DNA of 64,000 bases from Lutibacter oceani. Its GTDB lineage: Bacteria; Bacteroidota; Bacteroidia; Flavobacteriales; Flavobacteriaceae. This document shows, piece by piece, positions 51,462 to 60,948 of the stretch (positions are counted from its first letter, which is position 1; the number at the start of each line of letters is the position of its first letter). Location of the stretch: contig NZ_QTTQ01000012.1 of assembly GCF_003384935.1 (NCBI RefSeq), positions 186,001 through 250,000 of the forward strand. Reading direction: 5' to 3'. Both the position numbers and the translations under genes were made by a program. Below the pieces are notes generated by a model. That model was not told the DNA's origin. It ran no database searches and was given only the letters and a program-made list of their open reading frames with translations.

Positions 51462-52540
51462 TATAATTTAAATATTTTATAGGATTGCTGTGTTCGTTTT
51501 ACAACTTCTTCTGTACGTTCTTCGTGCGTATCACTTATAAATAATTGTCCAAAATAATCATTATTAACCAAACCAATTAATTGCTCAACACGTGAATCGT
51601 CTAATTTATCAAAAATATCATCCAACAATAAAATTGGTTTTACGTTTGATTGCGACTTAATAAAATCGAATTGCGCTAATTTTAAGGCAATTAAGAATGA
51701 TTTCTGTTGACCTTGAGAACCAAACTTCTTAACAGGATAACCGTCAATTTCAAAGGTTAAATCATCTTTATGCACACCAACACTGGTATATTGTAAAACA
51801 CGATCTCGTTCTAAATTTTTTTCAAATAACTTAAGTAAATCTTCATCTTGAAGCTGTGTTTTGTAATACATATTTACTTGTTCCTTACTATTTGAAATGG
51901 CTTCATATCTTTTTTTAAAAATAGGAATAAATGCCTCTAAAAAAGCGGTTCTTTTTTCAAAAATAACAGTCCCATAATTCAATAATTGTTCATCATAAAC
52001 CTTCAAATTTATGGCATCAAAAGTTCTGTTTGCTGCAAAATATTTTAATAATGAGTTTCGTTGCGCTAAAACTTTATTATACTTTAATATTGTTAAAAGG
52101 TAATTTTTATCTGATTGCGATATTACATTATCAACAAATTTTCTTCGGGTATCACTTCCTTCAATAATTAAATCTCTGTCAGCAGGAGAAATAATAACTA
52201 AAGGTAAATAGCCAATATGATCTGAAAATTTTTCATAAGCTTTACCATTTCTTTTAAGCACTTTTTTATTTCCACGCTTTAAACTACAAATTACAGTATC
52301 TAATTTTTCAGCTAATTGATACTCTCCTTGAATCATAAAAAAGTCTTGTTGATGCCTTATATTTTGAACCGCAACCGGATTAAAGTAACTTTTAGCAAAA
52401 GATAAATAATAAATTGCATCTAATACATTGGTTTTTCCAACACCATTATTACCAACAAAACAATTAATTTTATCCTCAAAATCAAAGGTTTGCGATTCGA
52501 AATTTTTAAAATTTACTAAAGTAATTTTTTGTAAATGCAT
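51461..52540 (-). CDS. recF: DNA replication and repair protein RecF
   Basis: A 359-residue SMC-like ATPase. Walker A is [20 protein letters not shown], the mid-region has [20 protein letters not shown] and [18 protein letters not shown], and the C-terminal signature and Walker B appear as [20 protein letters not shown] and [13 protein letters not shown]. RecF binds gapped DNA and helps load RecA through RecOR. It is first in a recF-DUF721 unit, divergent from the TPR gene. Confidence 0.95.
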   Translation of the reverse strand: MHLQKITLVNFKNFESQTFDFEDKINCFVGNNGVGKTNVLDAIYYLSFAKSYFNPVAVQNIRHQQDFFMIQGEYQLAEKLDTVICSLKRGNKKVLKRNGKAYEKFSDHIGYLPLVIISPADRDLIIEGSDTRRKFVDNVISQSDKNYLLTILKYNKVLAQRNSLLKYFAANRTFDAINLKVYDEQLLNYGTVIFEKRTAFLEAFIPIFKKRYEAISNSKEQVNMYYKTQLQDEDLLKLFEKNLERDRVLQYTSVGVHKDDLTFEIDGYPVKKFGSQGQQKSFLIALKLAQFDFIKSQSNVKPILLLDDIFDKLDDSRVEQLIGLVNNDYFGQLFISDTHEERTEEVVKRTQQSYKIFKL

Positions 52541-52623
52541 CTAATTTGTATGAAACTTTAAAATTATTCAAAATAAATGAAAATTTAGGCACAATTGCAT
52601 TTTTACTTTCCAATTAAAAATTC

Positions 52624-52631
52624 TATTTTTG
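52624..52631 (+). promoter_or_regulatory. -7 box of the TPR/ribH unit
   Basis: TATTTTTG, a perfect TAnnTTTG element, 21 bases before the ATG at 52653. Confidence 0.58.
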
Positions 52632-52652
52632 CGCCTACAAATTTAACAACAA

Positions 52653-53417
52653 ATGGCAACATATAAAAAGAAAGGGAGTAAAGCAAATAAAGCTCAAAAT
52701 TCTGTAGAGAATCATTCTACAACTGCTGAAGTATTTAATACCTTAGATGAAACTGCATCAAGATCAGAACAGTTTATAATAAAACACCAAAAAATTATTT
52801 TTATAATTTTAGGGTTAGTGGTTGCTTCAATTTTAGGTTATTTAGCTTACCAGAAATTTGTAAAAGGACCTCAAGAAAAAGTAGCTGCTGATGAATTAGC
52901 TTTTCCAAAAGCTTATTTTGAAGATGCATTAACTAATTCTGTAGCAGTAGATTCACTATTAACTTTAGGTTTAAACGGTGCTGATGGAAAATATGGTTTT
53001 GTAGATATTTCCAGTGAATATAGCGGTACAAAAGCAGGAAATTTAGCTAATTATTATGCTGGTATTTCTTACTTAAAATTAAAAAATTATAAAGAAGCAA
53101 TTAATTATTTGGAAGATTTTTCTTCTGAAGATGAATTGTTAGGACCAACTGCAAAAGGTGCAATTGGAGATGCTTTTGCTGATATCAACCAACCAGAAGA
53201 TGCGTTAGATTATTATTTAAAAGCAGCAAATTTAAGAGATAATAATTTTTCTACTCCACTTTACTTGTTTAAAGCAGCAAATACTGCAATGGACATAGAA
53301 AAATTCGATAAAGCCTTAGAACTTTTTAACAGAATTAAAAAAGAATATCCAAATTCACAAGAAGCAAAAAATATTGATATTTATATTAATAAAGCGAAAT
53401 TTGCATCTAAAAACTAA
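52653..53417 (+). CDS. membrane-anchored tetratricopeptide protein (YfgM-like)
   Basis: A 254-residue protein with a polar N-terminus, one membrane span (KIIFIILGLVVASILGYLAY, about residues 47-66) and a C-terminal domain of TPR helices (GNLANYYAGISYLKLKNYKE, EDALDYYLKAANLRDNNFST, FDKALELFNRIKKEYPNSQE). This is the plan of YfgM/TPR_21 proteins, which associate with the Sec translocon or envelope chaperones. ribH follows after 6 bases, apparently in the same transcript. Confidence 0.88.
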   Translation: MATYKKKGSKANKAQNSVENHSTTAEVFNTLDETASRSEQFIIKHQKIIFIILGLVVASILGYLAYQKFVKGPQEKVAADELAFPKAYFEDALTNSVAVDSLLTLGLNGADGKYGFVDISSEYSGTKAGNLANYYAGISYLKLKNYKEAINYLEDFSSEDELLGPTAKGAIGDAFADINQPEDALDYYLKAANLRDNNFSTPLYLFKAANTAMDIEKFDKALELFNRIKKEYPNSQEAKNIDIYINKAKFASKN

Positions 53418-53423
53418 GTTGTA

Positions 53424-53903
53424 ATGGCAACAACTAATTTATCTTATTACGATAAAGCTACAATCCCAAATGCGAAAAATTTTCGATTTGGGATTGTTGT
53501 TTCTGAATGGAACGCTGACATTACAGATAATTTATATTTAGGAGCAAAACAAGCGCTGTTAGAAAATGGTGCTTCTGAAAGCAACATTATAAAATGGGAT
53601 GTTCCAGGTAGTTTTGAGCTGATTTACGGTTGTAAAAAAATGATTGAAACTCAAAAATTGAATGCCATTATTGCTATTGGGAATGTTATACAAGGTGAAA
53701 CAAAACATTTTGATTTTGTGTGTGACGGTGTTACGCAAGGCATAAAAGATTTGAATATTAAATACGATGTTCCTATAATTTTTTGTGTTTTAACCGATAA
53801 TAACAAACAACAATCTCTAGACCGTTCTGGTGGAAAACACGGTAATAAAGGTATAGAAAGCGCTATTGCAGCAATAAAAATGGCAGCTTTAAGAGAGTTT
53901 TAA
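53424..53903 (+). CDS. ribH: 6,7-dimethyl-8-ribityllumazine synthase
   Basis: A 159-residue lumazine synthase: FGIVVSEWNADITDNLYLGA (substrate Trp), WDVPGSFELIYGCKKM, and VIQGETKHFDFVCDGVTQGI with the catalytic histidine region, then FCVLTDNNKQQSLDRSGGKH. It joins the ribityl-aminouracil and dihydroxybutanone phosphate in riboflavin synthesis. No other rib gene is in the window. Confidence 0.95.
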   Translation: MATTNLSYYDKATIPNAKNFRFGIVVSEWNADITDNLYLGAKQALLENGASESNIIKWDVPGSFELIYGCKKMIETQKLNAIIAIGNVIQGETKHFDFVCDGVTQGIKDLNIKYDVPIIFCVLTDNNKQQSLDRSGGKHGNKGIESAIAAIKMAALREF

Positions 53904-53924
53904 CACGCTACTTTTTTAAAAAAC

Positions 53925-53955
53925 TTGACCACAACTTTATAATTCAGTATTTTTG
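53925..53955 (+). promoter_or_regulatory. promoter of the 53982/mutL/rhomboid unit
   Basis: TTG (53925-53927), a 20-base spacer and TATTTTTG (53948-53955): both Bacteroidetes elements are present at normal spacing, 26 bases before the ATG at 53982. One of the best promoter matches in the window. Confidence 0.65.
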
Positions 53956-53981
53956 AGGATTACTGTATAACTTATATATTT

Positions 53982-54272
53982 ATGTTTGGTAAATTATTTA
54001 AACCTCGTTCGCATTATGTTTTTGACTATAAACCTCGTTATTATGACGAGCGCAAAGAACGTTTGCAAAAATTAGAGGATAAATATCACGGTAATAAAGA
54101 AGATAATGACGGTGCACCAAGAATTACTTTATCAAAAAATAATTTAAAAAACGATTGGGTTAAAAATAAAAGAAGTGCTACTGATAAAGCTTCAAACTTA
54201 AGATTGGCAATTATTATTGCTATTTTAGTTGGTATTGTTGCCTATATTTTTGAACTACACAAATTATTTTAA
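53982..54272 (+). CDS. small C-terminal-anchored protein of unknown function
   Basis: A 96-residue protein: a basic cytoplasmic part rich in Arg, Lys, Tyr and Asp (FKPRSHYVFDYKPRYYDERK) and a single C-terminal membrane span (LRLAIIIAILVGIVAYIFEL, about residues 73-92). I recognise it as a small protein that precedes mutL in Bacteroidetes, function unknown. Its stop codon shares one base with the mutL start. Confidence 0.82.
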   Translation: MFGKLFKPRSHYVFDYKPRYYDERKERLQKLEDKYHGNKEDNDGAPRITLSKNNLKNDWVKNKRSATDKASNLRLAIIIAILVGIVAYIFELHKLF

Positions 54273-56089
54273 TGTCGGATATTATTCAGCTTTTACCTGA
54301 TCACGTTGCAAATCAAATTGCAGCAGGAGAAGTCGTTCAGCGGCCTGCATCTGTTGTAAAAGAATTACTGGAAAATGCAATTGATGCCAATGCTACTGAT
54401 ATTAAATTAATAATTAAAGAAGCTGGTAAAATTTTAATTCAGGTTATAGATAATGGCAAAGGAATGAGCCAAACCGATGCGCGGTTGAGTTTTGAACGCC
54501 ACGCAACTTCCAAAATTAAAAAAGCTGAAGATTTATTTAATTTACATACCAAAGGTTTTAGAGGAGAAGCATTGGCTTCAATAGCCGCTATTGCTCATGT
54601 AGATTTAAAAACAAAACAAGCAGCAACTGATTTAGGTACCTATATAAAAATTGAAGGAAGTACAATTATTTCTCAAGAAAACACTGCTACTTCAAATGGA
54701 ACTTCAATTGCGGTTAAAAATTTATTTTATAATATTCCTGCACGAAGAAATTTTTTAAAATCTAACACTATTGAAACACGTCATATTGTAAATGAGTTTC
54801 AACGTGTGGCCTTAGCGCATCCACAAATTTCATTTACATTTTATCATAATGAAAATGAAATTTACAATTTAATCTCAAGTAATTTACGTCAACGAATAGT
54901 AGCTATTTTAGGTAAAAAAACAAATGAAAAATTAGTGCCAATAAAAGAAGTAACTGATGTTGTAGAAATAAACGGATTTGTAACAAAACCAGAATTTGCT
55001 AAGAAAAAAAGAGGAGAACAATTCTTTTTTGTAAATGATCGGTTTATTAAAAATGCATATTTAAATCATGCTGTTACAAGTGCATTTGAAAGTTTACTTT
55101 CTGGAGGCTATTATCCTACCTATTTTTTATTTCTGAAAGTTCCAACAAAAAGTATAGATATAAACATTCATCCAACCAAAACTGAAATTAAATTTGACGA
55201 TGAAAAAACCTTGTACGCAATTTTACGCTCCACAATAAAACATAGTTTAGGACAATATAATGTTGCCCCTGTGCTTGATTTTGAAAGGAGTGCATCATTT
55301 GATACTCCATATGGTTATAAAGATAAAAAATCTACTACTCCAAGAGTACAAGTAGATCCAAATTTTAACCCTTTTAAAAGCGAAGAACAGCGATCAATAC
55401 AATTTCCTTATAAACGTGAAAAAACTGCACAATGGGAAAGTTTATATACCGGTTTAGACATTCAAAATATTGAAGTTGAATCGGAAACTGTAAATACTTC
55501 ATTATTTTCAGAAGAAAAACCAAATAGTAAAACCTATCAAATTCATAATAAATACATAGTAAGTAGTATAAAATCTGGTATTGTTTATATCAATCAGCAT
55601 TTAGCACATCAACGTGTATTGTATGAAGAATTTTTAGAAAATATTACCGTTAAAGAAGCAATGAGTCAACAATTATTGTTTCCTTTAGAAATTTCTTTTA
55701 GTAAATCTGATATTTCATTAATAAAAGAAATTAAAGAAGATTTAGAAAGTGTTGGTTTTTTATTTGATAGTATTTTAGATGATACTATTGTGGTTAAAGG
55801 AATACCTGTAAATATTACAGAAAGCCAAATAACAATAATAATAGAACAATTATTAGAAGATATTAAAAATGATATTCCGGATGCAAGTTTTAGTCAGTTA
55901 GATATTATGGCTAAAAGTTTGGCTAAAAGTTTAGCTATAAAAACAGGTAGTAAATTAGATTTAAAGGAACAAGAAGAATTGGTAAATAAACTATTTTCTT
56001 GTAAACAACCTGATTTATCTCCGTTTGGAAAAACTACCTTTGTAACAATAAATATTGATGAAATTGATAAAAAGTTTAACAATTATTAA
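54272..56089 (+). CDS. mutL: DNA mismatch repair protein MutL
   Basis: A 605-residue MutL. The N-terminal GHKL ATPase has ELLENAIDANATDIKL, DNGKGMSQTDA, and HTKGFRGEALASIAAIAHV; the transducer domain has FVNDRFIKNAYLNHA and NIHPTKTEIKF. The C-terminal dimerisation domain is present, but the endonuclease motif expected as DQHAAHERxLYE reads NQHLAHQRVLYEE (about residues 441-453), and the later zinc-site CPHGRP-type motif is replaced by LSPFGKTTF. This copy therefore probably lacks nicking activity. It coordinates MutS with downstream repair steps. Followed by the first rhomboid gene after 20 bases. Confidence 0.95.
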   Translation: MSDIIQLLPDHVANQIAAGEVVQRPASVVKELLENAIDANATDIKLIIKEAGKILIQVIDNGKGMSQTDARLSFERHATSKIKKAEDLFNLHTKGFRGEALASIAAIAHVDLKTKQAATDLGTYIKIEGSTIISQENTATSNGTSIAVKNLFYNIPARRNFLKSNTIETRHIVNEFQRVALAHPQISFTFYHNENEIYNLISSNLRQRIVAILGKKTNEKLVPIKEVTDVVEINGFVTKPEFAKKKRGEQFFFVNDRFIKNAYLNHAVTSAFESLLSGGYYPTYFLFLKVPTKSIDINIHPTKTEIKFDDEKTLYAILRSTIKHSLGQYNVAPVLDFERSASFDTPYGYKDKKSTTPRVQVDPNFNPFKSEEQRSIQFPYKREKTAQWESLYTGLDIQNIEVESETVNTSLFSEEKPNSKTYQIHNKYIVSSIKSGIVYINQHLAHQRVLYEEFLENITVKEAMSQQLLFPLEISFSKSDISLIKEIKEDLESVGFLFDSILDDTIVVKGIPVNITESQITIIIEQLLEDIKNDIPDASFSQLDIMAKSLAKSLAIKTGSKLDLKEQEELVNKLFSCKQPDLSPFGKTTFVTINIDEIDKKFNNY

Positions 56090-56109
56090 TTTGTATTCTA
56101 ATTAAAATT

Positions 56110-56844
56110 ATGGGAAGAATTACCGAAGCTGTTAAGCACCTTATAATAATAAATGTTATTTTATTTATTGCACCTCAACTTATTCAAGGTTTTGATTTGC
56201 AAAGTATGTTTGCTCTTTATTTTCCAGAAAATCCAAAATTTGGGTTTTGGCAATTTGCTACACATATGTTTATGCATGGTGGCTTTTCACATATCTTATT
56301 TAATATGTATGGTTTATGGGCATTTGGAACTCCTTTGGAGCAAATGTGGGGAAGAAATAAATTTCTGTTTTTTTACCTTTCTGCAGGTTTAGGTGCAGGG
56401 GTTATTTATACATTGGTAAATTATTACCAGTTTAATGGTGTTTACAATCAGCTTATAAATATTGGCTTGTCAACGGGTGAGATTCAAAATATTTTAACAA
56501 CTGGAAGCTACAACAATCTAATTTTGGAAACAGTTTCAGAAGCAAAATTAAATGAGTTTTACGCAACCTACCATACACCTGCTGTTGGAGCATCAGGTGC
56601 CATATACGGAATTTTAGTTGCGTTTGGACTTAGTTTTCCAAATGCTAAATTAGCATTGATATTTTTCCCTGTTCCAATTTCAGCAAAGTATTTTATTCCT
56701 GCTATAATTTTGGGAGATTTATTCTTTGGAATGACAAAATACTCTGTTGGAAATGTAGCTCATTTTGCACACGTTGGTGGTGCCTTAATCGGATTTTTAA
56801 TTGCTTGGTATTGGAAACAAAACCAATTTAAACGCTGGAATTAA
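56110..56844 (+). CDS. rhomboid-family intramembrane serine protease (1 of 2)
   Basis: A 244-residue six-span rhomboid. Landmarks: HMFMHGGFSHILFNMYGLWA (the conserved N-terminal His/Asn loop), the catalytic serine in GASGAIYGIL (S162) and the catalytic histidine in AHFAHVGGALIGF (H221). It should cleave single-span membrane proteins. The second rhomboid begins 1 base after its stop codon. Confidence 0.92.
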   Translation: MGRITEAVKHLIIINVILFIAPQLIQGFDLQSMFALYFPENPKFGFWQFATHMFMHGGFSHILFNMYGLWAFGTPLEQMWGRNKFLFFYLSAGLGAGVIYTLVNYYQFNGVYNQLINIGLSTGEIQNILTTGSYNNLILETVSEAKLNEFYATYHTPAVGASGAIYGILVAFGLSFPNAKLALIFFPVPISAKYFIPAIILGDLFFGMTKYSVGNVAHFAHVGGALIGFLIAWYWKQNQFKRWN

Positions 56845-56845
56845 A

Positions 56846-57679
56846 TTGAATATAGTAAACGACATAAAACAGGCTTTTAACAAGGCAAATAGTGTAGAAA
56901 AAATAATTTACGTAAACGTATTTTTATTTTTAGTTACCGTTATATTTACTAAATTTAGTATTCAGTGGCTTGCTTTACCTACAAGTTTTGATAGTTTTTT
57001 GTATAAACCTTGGACATTAATTTCATATGCATTTGTTCACGAAAGGTTATTTCATGTATTATCTAATCTTTTAATTCTTTATTATATAGGAAATCTATTC
57101 TTAGATTTCTTCACAAAAAAACAATTTTTAAATTTTTATTTTTTAGGTGCAATTGTTGGTGCAATTGTTTTTTTAACCTACAATTATATTGCAACTAAAA
57201 GTGGTGCTCCATTAGGCGGAGCTTCAGCTGCAGTTACTACAATTTTTGTTGCTATTGCCACTAAAATACCTCGATATTCTTTGCAATTACGTTTTATTGG
57301 TAGTGTTGAATTATGGGTTTTAGCTGCAATTTGGGTAGCTTTAAGTATTTTGCAGTTAGCAAATCCAGATAATGGTGGTGCAATTGCACATTTAAGCGGG
57401 GCAATTTTTGGATTTATTTACGTAAAACAATTAGAAAAAGGAAATGATATTGGTAAATGGTTTGAAAGTATTGTTAATTTCTTTACAAATTTAGCTAAGC
57501 CAAAAAAGAAATCGCCCTTAAAAACTGTTTATAAATCTAAAAGCAGCACTTCAAAAAATGAAGTAAATAAAACCAGACAACGTAAAATTGACGATATTTT
57601 AGACAAAATAAGTAAGTCTGGTTATGAAAGTTTAACCCAAGAAGAAAAAGATTTTTTATTTAGAGCTGGGAAAAAATAA
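56846..57679 (+). CDS. rhomboid-family intramembrane serine protease (2 of 2)
   Basis: About 277 residues. Landmarks: SYAFVHERLFHVLSNLLILY, the catalytic serine in GGASAAVTTIF (S127) and the histidine in AIAHLSGAIFGFIYV (H182), followed by a soluble basic tail of about 75 residues. No ATG begins this frame before the first span; the TTG at 56846, one base after the upstream stop codon, gives the expected N-terminus (MNIVNDIKQAFNKAN), so I take it as the start. A TTG at 56801 would overlap the first rhomboid by 44 bases. Confidence 0.87.
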   Translation: MNIVNDIKQAFNKANSVEKIIYVNVFLFLVTVIFTKFSIQWLALPTSFDSFLYKPWTLISYAFVHERLFHVLSNLLILYYIGNLFLDFFTKKQFLNFYFLGAIVGAIVFLTYNYIATKSGAPLGGASAAVTTIFVAIATKIPRYSLQLRFIGSVELWVLAAIWVALSILQLANPDNGGAIAHLSGAIFGFIYVKQLEKGNDIGKWFESIVNFFTNLAKPKKKSPLKTVYKSKSSTSKNEVNKTRQRKIDDILDKISKSGYESLTQEEKDFLFRAGKK

Positions 57680-57682
57680 GAA

Positions 57683-58702
57683 ATGAAAAAATTATCAATA
57701 CTAGATAAATTATTATTTTTTGTCAATTCCCTTTTGGCAACACTACTACTAGTCTCATATTTAGGATATTTTATTTCACCCAATATATTTGCATTCTTTT
57801 CATTCTTAAGCCTTACAATTCCTTTTTCAATTATACTCAATTTGATTTTTATTGTTTACTGGGTTTTAAAATTAAAGAAACAATTTTTACTTTCAACAAT
57901 TGTATTGCTAATTGGATATCAATATATTACAAAATTTTACAGTTTATCAGAGAAAAAAGTATTGCTTACAGAAGATGCAAAATTAATGAGTTATAATGTG
58001 AGAATGTTTAACTTGTATAATTGGATTGATGAAGAAAACATTGATCAAAAAATATTTGATTTTATTAAAGAAAAATCACCTGATATTTTATGTATTCAAG
58101 AGTTTCATCCTTCAAAAAAACTAAACCTTAACTATCCGTATAAATATGTTAAGATAAGAACCAATCAAAATAATTTTGGGCATGCAATTTTTTCAAAATA
58201 CAAAATTATAAATTCAGGTTCTCTAAATTTTTCCAACAGTAGCAATAATGCAATTTTTGTAGATTTAATTAAAAATAACGATACCATTAGAGTTTATAAT
58301 ATTCACTTAGAATCATTAAAAATCAATCCGAAAGAAGAAACCTTAACGCAAAAAAATTCTGAAAAATTAAAATTAAGAGTCGAAAATGCCTTTAAAAAAC
58401 AAGCAAATCAAGCTAAATTAATTATACAGCATCAAGAAAAAATTAACCACAAATCAATTATTTGCGGCGATTTTAACAACAATGCTTTCTCTTGGGTTTA
58501 TAATCAATTAAAAAAGGGTAAAAATGATGCTTTTGAAATTGCAGGAAAAGGTTTTGGAACAACGTTTTATTATAAATTTCCTTTTAGAATAGATTTTATA
58601 TTTACTGATGAAAAAATTGAGGTGAATAATTACAAAACTTATGACGTAAAATATTCTGATCATTTTCCTATTATGGCCCGTCTAAATTTTGAAACAAACT
58701 GA
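57683..58702 (+). CDS. membrane-anchored endonuclease/exonuclease/phosphatase-family protein
   Basis: A 339-residue protein. Two or three hydrophobic segments occupy residues 10-90 and the rest is an EEP-fold hydrolase: LMSYNVRMFNLYNW (metal-binding Asn), DILCIQEFHP (Glu), DTIRVYNIHLES, IICGDFNNNAFSWVY, and the terminal SDHFPIMARL. Relatives hydrolyse DNA, phosphoinositides or sphingomyelin; the substrate is not evident. It is 3 bases after the second rhomboid and ends the mutL-rhomboid-rhomboid group. Confidence 0.88.
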   Translation: MKKLSILDKLLFFVNSLLATLLLVSYLGYFISPNIFAFFSFLSLTIPFSIILNLIFIVYWVLKLKKQFLLSTIVLLIGYQYITKFYSLSEKKVLLTEDAKLMSYNVRMFNLYNWIDEENIDQKIFDFIKEKSPDILCIQEFHPSKKLNLNYPYKYVKIRTNQNNFGHAIFSKYKIINSGSLNFSNSSNNAIFVDLIKNNDTIRVYNIHLESLKINPKEETLTQKNSEKLKLRVENAFKKQANQAKLIIQHQEKINHKSIICGDFNNNAFSWVYNQLKKGKNDAFEIAGKGFGTTFYYKFPFRIDFIFTDEKIEVNNYKTYDVKYSDHFPIMARLNFETN

Positions 58703-58712
58703 TAAACATCAG

Positions 58713-58741
58713 TTGAAAAATCCTTTAAATAATTAACTTTA
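58713..58741 (+). promoter_or_regulatory. promoter of the DPP IV-like gene
   Basis: TTG (58713-58715), an 18-base spacer and TAACTTTA (58734-58741), one mismatch from TAnnTTTG, 26 bases before the ATG at 58768. Confidence 0.5.
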
Positions 58742-58767
58742 CCATTTATAACAAATACCATTTTCCA

Positions 58768-60894
58768 ATGAAAAAAATAATTTCGTTTTTATTTATTTGC
58801 ACATTTATTTTAGGATATTCACAACAAAAAGAATTAACCATTGAAGATGCTGTATTGGGCTATTATAAAGGTCTATATCCTGCATCATTAACAAGCCTAC
58901 AATGGGTTGAAAATTCCACTAATTATATTTTTCAAAAGGAAAACGAATTCGTTTTTACGGATGCTAAAACTAATAAAATTGTAAAAAAAATTACTTTAGA
59001 AGCACTTCAAAAACAATATCTTACCCTAAAAAAACTACCACGTTTACAAGAAATTAATTCATCTTCTTTAACTTTTAGAAACGGAAATTCAATAGAAGTA
59101 TTCAATTATATAACAAACTCAAAAAGCAATACAATTACTTTTGATGAACATGCTAATAACAGTGAATTTAATTCCAAAGCAAAAGCAATTGCTTATACAA
59201 TAGACAATAATTTATTTATTGCCAATGCTACAAATCCAAAAATTGCAGTTACCAAAATTGAAGATAAAAATATAGTTTCCGGGCAAGCCATTCACAGAAG
59301 TGAATTTGGGATAGTAAAAGGTACTTTTTGGAGTCCTGAAGGAAATTATTTAGCTTTTTATCAAAAAGATGAAACTAACGTTAGCGATTATCCATTGGTT
59401 GATATTAACACCTACCCTGCTACTTTAAAAAATATAAAATACCCAATGGCAGGCCAAGGGAGTGAAATGGCTAAAATTGGTATTTTTAATTTAAAAACAC
59501 AATCCACAATTTACCTTGATATTGATACTTCAGATGAACATTATTTAACAAATTTATCGTGGACTCCAGATGAAAAACATGTGTTAGTTGCTGAAATCAA
59601 CAGGGGTCAAAATCACGTTTGGTACAACAGTTATAGTGTTGAAACCGGTAAAAAAGTAACTACTTTATTTGAAGAAACCAGCGATAAATGGACTGAACCA
59701 GAATTTGATGCTGTGTTTTTACCAAAAAGCACCACAAACTTTTTATGGTTTAGTGAACGAGGTGGTTTTATGAATTTGTACCAATATACAACCGAAGGTA
59801 AATTGGTAAAACAATTAACAAAATTTAATTGGGTTGTTACTGAAATCTTAGGTTTTGACGCTTCAGCAAAAAATGTATTTATTACAGGAACAGGGGTTGA
59901 TGCCAGAGAATCTCATACTTTTAAAGTAAATTTAAAAACGGGTAAATACACCAAACTAACTGCAGAAAATGGAACTCATTATACACAATTAAGTTCCAAT
60001 GGAACTTATTTAATTGATAGTTACAGCAACTTAAATACGCCAAGAAAAACAAGTATTATAACTACAAAAAAAGGTAAATCTACTGTTATTTATACAGCTG
60101 AAAATCCATTAAAAGAGTACAATTTAGGTACAACTGAATTTGTAACTTTAAAAGGGAATGATGGAACGGATTTATACACACGCATAATTAAACCTGCTAA
60201 CTTTGATGCTTCAAAAAAATACCCAGTTTTAATTTATGTGTATGGTGGGCCACATGCTCAAATGGTTACAAACTCCTGGTTGGGAGGAGCTAGCCTTTGG
60301 ATGACTGCTTTTTCAACTTTAGAAGACTATATTATTTTTACTTTAGACAATAGAGGATCTGCAAACAGAGGTTTTGCCTTTGAAAGTATTATTCACCGTA
60401 ATTTAGGTGATGCTGAAATTGAAGATCAATTAACAGGTGTTGATTATTTAAAATCTTTAAACTATGTGGATAGTAACAGAATTGCAGTAAATGGCTGGAG
60501 TTATGGTGGTTTTATGACAACTAGTTTAATGTTGCGTAATCCTGGTGTATTTACTACAGCTGTTGCAGGCGGACCCGTTATAGATTGGAAATATTACGAA
60601 GTAATGTATGGTGAACGTTATATGGATACACCACAAGAAAACCCTGAAGGTTATGAAAAAACAAAAGTCGCCAATTATATTAAAGATTTAGATGGTAAAA
60701 TGTTAATTATTCACGGAAGTGTGGATCCTGTTGTAGTTCCACAACATAGCATGACTTTATTACAAGAAGCTGTAAAACAAAAAACACAAATAGATTTTTT
60801 CACTTATCCAATGCATGAACATAATGTACGAGGTGTTGATAGAGTTCATTTAGTAACAAAAATGATGAATTATATTGTTGAAAATAATAAATAA
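58768..60894 (+). CDS. dipeptidyl peptidase IV (S9B serine peptidase)
   Basis: A 708-residue peptidase with a signal peptide (MKKIISFLFICTFILGYSQ). Residues about 40-460 form the DPP IV N-terminal propeller with the substrate-specific region HRSEFGIVKGTFWSPEGNYL. The C-terminal alpha/beta-hydrolase domain has VLIYVYGGPHAQMV, the nucleophile in NGWSYGGFMT (S578), the acid in HGSVDPVV (D653) and the His in MHEHNVRG (H685). It removes Xaa-Pro or Xaa-Ala dipeptides from peptides in the periplasm. Length is normal for Bacteroidetes DPP IV. Confidence 0.94.
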   Translation: MKKIISFLFICTFILGYSQQKELTIEDAVLGYYKGLYPASLTSLQWVENSTNYIFQKENEFVFTDAKTNKIVKKITLEALQKQYLTLKKLPRLQEINSSSLTFRNGNSIEVFNYITNSKSNTITFDEHANNSEFNSKAKAIAYTIDNNLFIANATNPKIAVTKIEDKNIVSGQAIHRSEFGIVKGTFWSPEGNYLAFYQKDETNVSDYPLVDINTYPATLKNIKYPMAGQGSEMAKIGIFNLKTQSTIYLDIDTSDEHYLTNLSWTPDEKHVLVAEINRGQNHVWYNSYSVETGKKVTTLFEETSDKWTEPEFDAVFLPKSTTNFLWFSERGGFMNLYQYTTEGKLVKQLTKFNWVVTEILGFDASAKNVFITGTGVDARESHTFKVNLKTGKYTKLTAENGTHYTQLSSNGTYLIDSYSNLNTPRKTSIITTKKGKSTVIYTAENPLKEYNLGTTEFVTLKGNDGTDLYTRIIKPANFDASKKYPVLIYVYGGPHAQMVTNSWLGGASLWMTAFSTLEDYIIFTLDNRGSANRGFAFESIIHRNLGDAEIEDQLTGVDYLKSLNYVDSNRIAVNGWSYGGFMTTSLMLRNPGVFTTAVAGGPVIDWKYYEVMYGERYMDTPQENPEGYEKTKVANYIKDLDGKMLIIHGSVDPVVVPQHSMTLLQEAVKQKTQIDFFTYPMHEHNVRGVDRVHLVTKMMNYIVENNK

Positions 60895-60948
60895 ATTCTC
60901 ATCACCCTGAATTTTCGATTTCTTAACTTCTAACTTAACTAAAAATAA

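Noticed and set aside
56801-56845. TTG at 56801 as start of the second rhomboid
   Set aside because: It would overlap the first rhomboid by 44 bases and add residues not expected for the family; TTG at 56846 directly follows the upstream stop codon.
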